Part shown: piece by piece, positions 1-4,323 of the stretch
Layout of the letters: the number at the start of each line of letters is the position of its first letter
Position numbering within the stretch: the first letter of the stretch is position 1
Source: an uncultured Planctomycetaceae bacterium
Lineage (GTDB): Bacteria > Planctomycetota > Planctomycetia > Pirellulales > UBA1268
Assembly (NCBI GenBank): GCA_937926325.1
Contig: CALAZQ010000362.1
Span: forward strand, 1 to 5,432
DNA: 5,432 nt
Reading direction: 5' to 3'
The notes under the pieces: model-generated
What the model saw: the letters and a program-made list of their open reading frames with translations, nothing else
Database searches by the model: none
Told to the model about the DNA's origin: nothing
Program-made: the position numbers and the translations under genes

Positions 1-28
1 CGGGCGGTTGCTTGGGGGTGATCTTCAT
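1..28 (-). CDS. Start of a further gene in the left operon (partial, unidentified)
   Basis: On the minus strand an ATG at 28-26 opens a frame reading MKITPKQPP that stays open to the window edge. It lies 12 bp after the stop codon of the 231-residue octad-repeat protein, the close spacing expected for the next gene of an operon. The bases before the ATG include a weak GGGCG purine run but no clear Shine-Dalgarno sequence. Nine residues are too few to assign a family. By position behind a VgrG it could be a PAAR-like cap, an adaptor or a secreted effector, but this is only inference from context. The start could also be chance. Confidence 0.4.
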
Positions 29-40
29 GGCGACGCCCAA

Positions 41-736
41 TCAACCGAGGCTGACGATCGCTCCATTGATCTGCACCCGCGGGCCCTCCATCTTGATGCC
101 ACGGCCTCCTTCCAAGGACAATCGCCCCCAAGCCCTCATGGCGATGTGTTCAAACGCGTTAAGGGCCAGTGATCCGACCGTGGTTCTGCACAATCCGTCA
201 ACTTCTGTGTTGAGTTGCCCATATCTCAGATTGCCGTCCAGGATATCCTGCACGACGTGCTGGGCGACGAGGTTTTTGGTGCCCAGCCACTCGTCTGCTT
301 TTTCGATGAAATCCGCGTTCTCCGTTGCGGTTTTTGTCCTTTTGTGCGTGGAATCGAACTCAGGCGACTTATCGACAAACGTATATTTATTGGCATAGCT
401 CGCGACAACTTCGAGCGATCGATTGAGTTTAAACTTGGGGCCGATGAAAGCTGACACATCGCCCGCCATCTGAAAGGAAAAACTTACACCGACCAGCGTT
501 TTAACACTCGCCCCCACATTCGTTGAAAAACTCAATCCCGTCAACGCACTGTTCGAGATGCCGTGCTGGAATGAGTTCTTGTTGCCAAACTGCAGCGATG
601 TCGAATCGCCCGTTTGTTTCGAATTGCTGTTTCCGACCTGATTCTTGTTGGACGGGCCCGTTACATCGACAGATGTCACCCCGGGGAGGGTCCCCCAATT
701 GGAAAAGTTCGATCCAGAAAAATTCCACTCTGACAT
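41..736 (-). CDS. Octad-repeat protein, putative detached beta-helix needle of the VgrG spike
   Basis: I recognise no named family for this 231-residue protein. Residues 19-106 form a regular eight-residue repeat: Gly at 19, 27, 35, 43, 51, 59, 67, 75, 83 and 99, with Ala91 in the one missing place. Ser is frequent two and four residues after the Gly, and Gln or a hydrophobic residue lies two before it. Such alternation suits beta strands. T4 gp5 and many VgrG proteins carry an octapeptide-repeat triple-stranded beta-helix after the OB fold. A polar stretch follows (107-138), then a likely helix (139-167), then a Gly-rich beta-like tail ending VQINGAIVSLG. No signal peptide or membrane segment is visible. 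The ATG at 736 is preceded by GAGGAA with an 8-base spacer. The gene follows vgrG closely and probably shares its transcript. I infer a needle or adaptor that prolongs the short VgrG. An effector role is possible, but no catalytic motif is seen. Confidence 0.85.
   Translation of the reverse strand: MSEWNFSGSNFSNWGTLPGVTSVDVTGPSNKNQVGNSNSKQTGDSTSLQFGNKNSFQHGISNSALTGLSFSTNVGASVKTLVGVSFSFQMAGDVSAFIGPKFKLNRSLEVVASYANKYTFVDKSPEFDSTHKRTKTATENADFIEKADEWLGTKNLVAQHVVQDILDGNLRYGQLNTEVDGLCRTTVGSLALNAFEHIAMRAWGRLSLEGGRGIKMEGPRVQINGAIVSLG
419..682 (-). repeat. Eight-residue (24-bp) coding repeat, beta-helix type
   Basis: This stretch encodes residues 19-106 of the 231-residue protein, about eleven consecutive octads with consensus G-x-S-x-(S/K)-x-(Q/L)-x. 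The periodicity is at protein level. The DNA units differ in sequence, so this is not a recent tandem duplication. Nine glycines in a row fall exactly eight residues apart (19 to 83). The tenth place has Ala91 beside Gly92, and the eleventh is Gly99. The later octads (67-98) are more hydrophobic than the Asn/Ser/Lys/Gln-rich early ones. Confidence 0.85.
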
Positions 737-744
737 AACAGGTA

Positions 745-750
745 TTCCTC
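745..750 (-). promoter_or_regulatory. Shine-Dalgarno sequence of the octad-repeat gene
   Basis: Read on the minus strand this is GAGGAA, eight bases before the ATG at 736. It is the best ribosome binding site on the left arm. It argues that the octad-repeat protein is initiated independently and is not a vgrG tail cut off by a mutation. Confidence 0.65.
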
Positions 751-774
751 GCGGTCTGAGACTCGTTGCTGCTC

Positions 775-2328
775 TCAGTCTGGTGTTTCAGTATTGCCGA
801 TGATCCACCAGTTGTTTTGATACTCAGTCAAGACGGTGACCGATTCCTTGTCTTGCTGAGCGTCAAAAATCATGAAGTTTCCCGCCACGTCATGGATCAC
901 GGTCTTCACGGCGTGGTCGGGCAGCGGCCGCGGCGGCTTGTGGTCAGCGTTGTAGACGCCACCCAACACGAGCGGCCGGTCGGGATCGCCGCCGATGAAG
1001 GCCACGACCACCTCGCAACCCACCACAGGCAGGAAGGTCGCGCCCCAGCCACTTCCGGCGAAGACCTGCGCATGCCGCAGCCAGCAAGAGCTCTTCTCGT
1101 TGTCCTGCCCCTGCCGATCCCAGTGAAACTGCACACGGACGCTCGCATATTCGTCGGTGTAGGGCACCCGCGGATCCTGGCCGACCGGCCCCACGACCAC
1201 GGCCGTCTGCACGCCGTCGATGCGGGGAACGCGGGCGGTCCGCGGCGGCCGATAGTCGACGTCGGCGGGGATCGCTTCGAACGAGCAGGTGCAGACGCCC
1301 CCCAGCGGGCCAGCGGCCTCTGCCGGCTCGATGACAAGGTCGATTGCCGTCGTCAGGTACGACGCGTTCTGATCCCCGCGGGGATGGCCTTCGAGCTGAA
1401 ACGTCCAGCCGGCCGAAAGGCCGTAGCAATGCGCCGTGCCCGCGAAGAACCTGCCACCGCAGGCCCGCTCAGCCATGCGAATCTTGGCGAGCGTGGTGCC
1501 GTCGGACTGGTTGACAAAGAAGCCCGGATATTCAAAACGCTCGAGATCACCGTGCGGGTAGCTGTGGCCGGCGGAATCGCTGCCTTCAAGCTTTGCCTTG
1601 GGGTTGGTGAAATTGTAATCCTTGAGGACAACCTTGCCCGCCGTCATCCGGCGGCCCGCCTCCCAATGAAAGACATGCTCGGCATTCGCGTTGGTTGCGG
1701 TGGTCGTGGAATAGCGGATTGTGTCGTACCCAGGAAACGGCCGGTACGAGTGGTGCGAATCGACAAACACCAGGGTGTGACTCCCGGCCGCGTGTTCAGT
1801 GTGGTAGCCGATGCCGAATCGCTGTGTCAGCCGATTGACAAAATTGAGTGTGGTCTCGTCGTATTGCACGCAGAATTCGAGCGTTGGCAGGCTGCCGATG
1901 ACGCCCGCGAGTTTGTGATCAGCAAAGCCCAGGTTGTTGAAAACCTGCGTGAGGATGTCTGTCGGCGTCAGCTGTTGGAAGATCTGGCAATCACTCGCCA
2001 ACTCCAGCAACCGGATCCAGGGTGTGATCAGAAACCGATACCCAAAGACATCGCCGAGCCGCCCTGTCTGCCGCGCCTCCAGACAGATGCCAGAAAAATG
2101 CCGCGTGCCCCCCGACGGGAGCGGCACGCTCACGGTAATCGTCTGCCCAAGCAACGCCTCGAGATCGACCTCGCGATTGGAGCTGACAGCGTCGATGACC
2201 CCTTCAAACGGCTCACCAATCGCCTCGCGGTAGCGAAACGCCCGCAACCGGAACTCGGCATCGCCAAGCGGCGTGGTGACTGTGATCCCGGGGATGACCG
2301 AAGCGGCGGTGGCGAGTGATTCGGTCAT
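775..2328 (-). CDS. vgrG: VgrG-type T6SS spike protein without a needle extension
   Basis: This is the VgrG (TssI) spike, which trimerises on the Hcp tube and carries the PAAR tip and cargo. Residues about 10-370 match the gp27-like base, including LLGQTITVSVPLPSGG (59-74), FCVQYDETTLNFVNRL (152-167) and VVLKDYNFTNPKAKLEGS (233-250). The gp5-type OB fold follows at about 374-462, with FHWDRQGQDN, SSCWLRHAQVFAGSGWGATF and the hallmark GGDPDRPLVLGGVYN. The usual PRxGxEV before that motif is PVVGCEV here. At 517 residues it is short: many VgrGs are 600 or more, with a beta-helix after the OB fold. Only about 50 residues remain here, ending NNWWIIGNTETPD. The missing part appears to be supplied by the next gene, 38 bp downstream. 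The ATG at 2328 is the only usable start after an in-frame TAG 75 bp upstream. It lacks a clear Shine-Dalgarno sequence. A paralogue starts at 4324. Confidence 0.96.
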   Translation of the reverse strand: MTESLATAASVIPGITVTTPLGDAEFRLRAFRYREAIGEPFEGVIDAVSSNREVDLEALLGQTITVSVPLPSGGTRHFSGICLEARQTGRLGDVFGYRFLITPWIRLLELASDCQIFQQLTPTDILTQVFNNLGFADHKLAGVIGSLPTLEFCVQYDETTLNFVNRLTQRFGIGYHTEHAAGSHTLVFVDSHHSYRPFPGYDTIRYSTTTATNANAEHVFHWEAGRRMTAGKVVLKDYNFTNPKAKLEGSDSAGHSYPHGDLERFEYPGFFVNQSDGTTLAKIRMAERACGGRFFAGTAHCYGLSAGWTFQLEGHPRGDQNASYLTTAIDLVIEPAEAAGPLGGVCTCSFEAIPADVDYRPPRTARVPRIDGVQTAVVVGPVGQDPRVPYTDEYASVRVQFHWDRQGQDNEKSSCWLRHAQVFAGSGWGATFLPVVGCEVVVAFIGGDPDRPLVLGGVYNADHKPPRPLPDHAVKTVIHDVAGNFMIFDAQQDKESVTVLTEYQNNWWIIGNTETPD

Positions 2329-2462
2329 ACGAAATGAAACCGCTAGGCTTGATGCGCAGGAGACTGTCCAGAATCGCTCATCAAATAGCCTTCGCTATCT
2401 GCATCACCCGTCGCCCGCAAGCAAACCGAGGCCCGCCGCTCTCTCCATACCGACGACACCGC

Positions 2463-2508
2463 CCGCTGCCCGTCCGATCGTCGCTCGGAACGCCACTTTC
2501 GGCAGCGG
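2463..2508. repeat. Nested inverted repeat in the divergent region
   Basis: The outer arms CCGCTGCC (2463-2470) and GGCAGCGG (2501-2508) are perfect 8-bp complements separated by 30 bp. Inside them TCCGA (2473-2477) and TCGGA (2485-2489) form a second perfect 5-bp pair around a 7-base loop. The element lies about 40 bp upstream of the candidate promoter for the right operon and has no T-tract. It could be a regulator binding site or a structured leader of the minus-strand transcript. In GC-rich DNA such repeats also arise by chance. Confidence 0.4.
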
Positions 2509-2547
2509 TCAGCCGAATGAGTGAAGCGGCGCAGCAGGCGACACGGT

Positions 2548-2577
2548 TTGATCAAAAAAATCCTATCTGCCTATGGT
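2548..2577 (+). promoter_or_regulatory. Candidate sigma70-type promoter of the right operon
   Basis: TTGATC (2548-2553) and TATGGT (2572-2577) each match four of six consensus bases, with an 18-bp spacer that includes an A-tract. This is the most AT-rich spot near the gene. Transcription would start near 2584, giving a leader of roughly 35 bases before the ATG at 2619. An imperfect palindrome CCTATC-n7-GGTAGG (2562-2580) overlaps the -10 and could be an operator. Confidence 0.45.
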
Positions 2578-2618
2578 AGGCTCGCCTGCAACTCTGTGAG
2601 AAGCCGCGGGAGTCTACC

Positions 2619-3002
2619 ATGCCGGGAAAACTCGTCAACTCAGGATCGATGCTGCAGTGCACCATGGGTTCCGCCCCAGCGAGCCTCGCCGTGGTCGTGC
2701 CCACGGTGACGGCGGCGACCCCACCCGGGGCAAACATCATGGACTTCGCACCCATGGCGAACATTCCCACCTTCGGCATGTGCCAATCCCCGGCAAACCC
2801 CGCCGTTGCTGCCGCGACAGCCGCTGCGCTGGGCGTGCTCACCCCCATGCCCTGCATGCCCGCCACCACCCCCTGGACCCCAGGCGTTGCCACTGTGCTG
2901 CTCCGCGGCATGCCGGCCCTTGATGCCTCGAGCAAGTGCATGTGCGCTTTCGGTGGGCAGATTTCGATCACCACGCCCGACGTGGTCGTCGACGTCGGTT
3001 GA
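2619..3002 (+). CDS. PAAR-like tip protein, DUF4280 family
   Basis: This 127-residue protein matches the DUF4280 family of PAAR-like proteins, which are found with VgrGs and are thought to cap and sharpen the spike tip. Family marks are LQCTMGSAPASL (12-23), IMDFAPMANIPTFGMCQSPANP (in two pieces: IMDFAPMANIP at 40-50 and TFGMCQSPANP at 51-61), PCMPATTPWTPG (78-89) and the C-terminal LLRGMPALDASSKCMCAFGG (94-113). Cysteines at 14, 55, 79, 107 and 109 fall in the conserved blocks, and a structural or metal-binding role is possible but inferred. Its length is normal for a stand-alone DUF4280 protein, with no fused effector domain. An Ala-rich run (62-71) links the halves. The ATG at 2619 has GGGAG six bases upstream. 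It is the first gene of the plus-strand arm, and the 249-bp gap after it may mean that the genes downstream also have their own promoter. Confidence 0.92.
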   Translation: MPGKLVNSGSMLQCTMGSAPASLAVVVPTVTAATPPGANIMDFAPMANIPTFGMCQSPANPAVAAATAAALGVLTPMPCMPATTPWTPGVATVLLRGMPALDASSKCMCAFGGQISITTPDVVVDVG

Positions 3003-3251
3003 CGGCCTGGGGCGGCAGTTCGCCAAAAACTCCCGGAGTCGGCTGTGGAAGGCGTCTGCAGCGAGCATCACCGGGCCGTTCGACGCACCGAACTTCGTGG
3101 CAAGGAACCACTGCCCGAAGCCCGTCGGCGTCGCCGCCGACGCGGTCGAGACCACTTGCCGGCGGCTGGCGGTCTGTGGACCAATCCCGTATACTTGACA
3201 GAGTGAAATTGCTTTGAAACCGGACTCGACGTCGTCGGCAGACACCCGGCC
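3003..3251 (+). promoter_or_regulatory. Non-coding gap with hairpin and possible internal promoter
   Basis: No credible gene is visible in these 249 bp. Open frames running through are GC-rich shadows. A perfect 8-bp hairpin CGTCGGCG-TCGC-CGCCGACG lies at 3123-3142. It has no T-tract, so if it ends transcription it is not a standard intrinsic terminator. TATACT at 3190-3195 matches five of six bases of a -10 box, but the -35 at proper distance (TGGCGG, 3167-3172) is poor. A start near 3202 would leave a leader of about 50 bases before the next gene. The downstream operon may therefore be partly independent of the DUF4280 gene. Confidence 0.4.
3123..3142. repeat. Perfect 8-bp hairpin between the DUF4280 and DUF3540 genes
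   Basis: Two fully complementary GC-rich 8-base arms flank a four-base TCGC loop, 121 bp after the DUF4280 gene stop. It could attenuate read-through or stabilise the 3' end of the first transcript. No run of T follows, so a standard terminator call is not supported. Confidence 0.45.
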
Positions 3252-3833
3252 ATGGCCACCGCGCAACACGACTTCGCCAACTCGTATCTCACCGTAGATG
3301 AACTGCTCCGTGAGTCGCCTGAGCCGGCCGCCGCCAGCTTCTTCGGCCCCGCCCACATTCTCGCCGTGGAGGGCCGTACCGTGCTCCTGACGCACGACGA
3401 CGGTCCTCGCCGGGCGCGGCTGGCCCTTGCCCAGAGCTACCGGGCCGTGGCGGGCGACGAGGTGCTCGCCATCGGCCGCGGGGATGACTGGTACGTGATC
3501 GGGCTGCTGCAGGGAGCGGGGGAGACGGTACTCACCGCCCCGGGCGATATCACCATCGCAGCGCCGGCCGGCCGGGTCGCGATCATGGCCCGCGACGGCG
3601 TGTCGCTGCAGGGATCGCTGGTCGAGATTGTCGCGGAAAAACTTGAGTTTACCGCCCGCCACGTCTTTGAGCGTTTCACCGACCTCACCCAGTGGGTGAC
3701 CGACGCCGTCCACAAGCGGCTCGGCCGCGAGCGGACCCACGTGGAGGGTGACTACGACCTCAAGGCTGGGCGGATCACCGAACTGGCCGACGACGACGTC
3801 TCGATCGATGGCCGCAGGATCAACCTCGGGTAG
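3252..3833 (+). CDS. DUF3540 family T6SS-associated protein
   Basis: The 193-residue product matches the DUF3540 family, whose members sit in T6SS clusters with DUF4150 proteins and VgrGs. Their precise role is not established. AGDEVLAIGRGDDWYVIGLL (67-86) looks like the middle of an OB-type barrel. It is followed by beta-rich repeats such as PGDITIAAPAGRVAIMA (97-113) and LVEIVAEKLEFTARHV (123-138), a likely helix (about 139-157), and a tail ending VSIDGRRINLG. OB fold plus beta extension is the layout of gp5-type spikes, so I infer a spike adaptor between VgrG and a PAAR-like cap. The length is close to what I expect for the family. The ATG at 3252 is the first start after an in-frame TGA at 3204, and there is no strong Shine-Dalgarno sequence. 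The DUF4150 gene follows after 35 bp. Confidence 0.88.
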   Translation: MATAQHDFANSYLTVDELLRESPEPAAASFFGPAHILAVEGRTVLLTHDDGPRRARLALAQSYRAVAGDEVLAIGRGDDWYVIGLLQGAGETVLTAPGDITIAAPAGRVAIMARDGVSLQGSLVEIVAEKLEFTARHVFERFTDLTQWVTDAVHKRLGRERTHVEGDYDLKAGRITELADDDVSIDGRRINLG

Positions 3834-3868
3834 CCACTCTTCTTTATTCCGCGTTTGCAGGTGCCGTG

Positions 3869-4321
3869 ATGTCTTTTCCCGCGAGCAATAACGGCCCGGC
3901 CGGGATCTCAATCGCCCACAACGACGTCTGCAAGACGCCACTGCCTCCGACAGACCCTGACGCGGCAGCCGCGGACAGGGCGACGGAAGTGCCGGTGCCC
4001 TACACGAATACCGCCGTTCTTCAGCAGGCAACGCTGCCGACCCTCTCCCAGAAGGTGTTCATCGTCGGCAAGCATGCCGCCACGACCAATACCGAGATCG
4101 GGATGAGCAGTGGTGATGAGGCCGGCACCGGCGGGGGCATTGTCTCGGGCAGTGTGGCCGGACCGTGCCGCATCAAGACCGGCAGCCGCAAGGTCTTTGT
4201 CGAGGGTCACGGCGCGGCCTATCTCGGTGTGCTGGTCGGCCACAACAACACCGCCAATAGCAACATGCCGGTCGGCCGGCAGGAGCATGCCAGTCAGGGC
4301 AAGGTCTTCGTGGGACCGTAA
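3869..4321 (+). CDS. PAAR-like tip protein, DUF4150 family
   Basis: This 150-residue protein matches the DUF4150 PAAR-like family, which caps VgrG spikes and in other genomes is often the N-terminal carrier of T6SS effectors. Characteristic parts are the N-terminal DVCKTPLPP (19-27) with PVPYTN (42-47), KVFIVGKHA (62-70), the SSGDEAGTGGGIVSG block (80-94) and the C-terminal GVLVGHNNTANSNMPVG (120-136). It ends shortly after the domain, so it is a stand-alone cap with no fused toxin. I chose ATG 3869 over the GTG three bases earlier because AGG at 3859-3861 then lies seven bases away. The vgrG at 4324 begins two bases after its stop, implying translational coupling and probably partnership with that VgrG. 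Confidence 0.92.
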   Translation: MSFPASNNGPAGISIAHNDVCKTPLPPTDPDAAAADRATEVPVPYTNTAVLQQATLPTLSQKVFIVGKHAATTNTEIGMSSGDEAGTGGGIVSGSVAGPCRIKTGSRKVFVEGHGAAYLGVLVGHNNTANSNMPVGRQEHASQGKVFVGP

Positions 4322-4323
4322 CT

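Larger units (their letters stand above)
2329..2618. promoter_or_regulatory. Divergent intergenic region between the two operons
   Basis: These 290 bp separate the vgrG start (minus) from the DUF4280 gene start (plus), so control of both arms probably lies here. Several short frames cross it on both strands, but none has family-like composition or a good start, and I regard it as non-coding. For the plus strand there is a promoter-like pair at 2548-2577. It also holds a nested inverted repeat (2463-2508) and a small hairpin, ATAGC-CTTC-GCTAT (2385-2398). For the minus strand I found only weak hexamers, such as TTGATG without a matching -10. Confidence 0.7.

Noticed and set aside
736..780. Possible frameshift that would join the short VgrG to the octad-repeat protein
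   Set aside because: No slippery heptamer is visible near the VgrG stop. The downstream gene has its own Shine-Dalgarno sequence and ATG, and the two are separated by a 38-bp spacer.
766..2319. A 517-codon open frame on the plus strand, the same length as the VgrG gene opposite it
   Set aside because: It is the mirror of the VgrG frame in GC-rich DNA. Its product is Arg/Val/Asp-rich with no family motif, while the minus strand has clear VgrG blocks throughout.
2273..2579. Short open frames on both strands crossing the divergent intergenic region
   Set aside because: They overlap each other or the vgrG start, lack ribosome binding sites and have a shadow-like Arg/Ser/Pro composition.
3195..3200. 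TTGACA, a perfect -35 hexamer upstream of the DUF3540 gene
   Set aside because: At the proper spacing the sequence is AAACCG or similar, with no -10 likeness. The overlapping TATACT as a -10 is the better reading, though still weak.
2806..3217. Plus-strand frames running from inside the DUF4280 gene into the gap after it
   Set aside because: The products are Pro/Arg/Ser-rich and start inside a well-supported gene in another frame.
2640..4031. A 463-codon open frame on the minus strand across the DUF4280, DUF3540 and DUF4150 genes
   Set aside because: It overlaps three recognisable plus-strand genes, and its Arg/Gly/His-rich product resembles no protein I know. It is a high-GC antisense frame.
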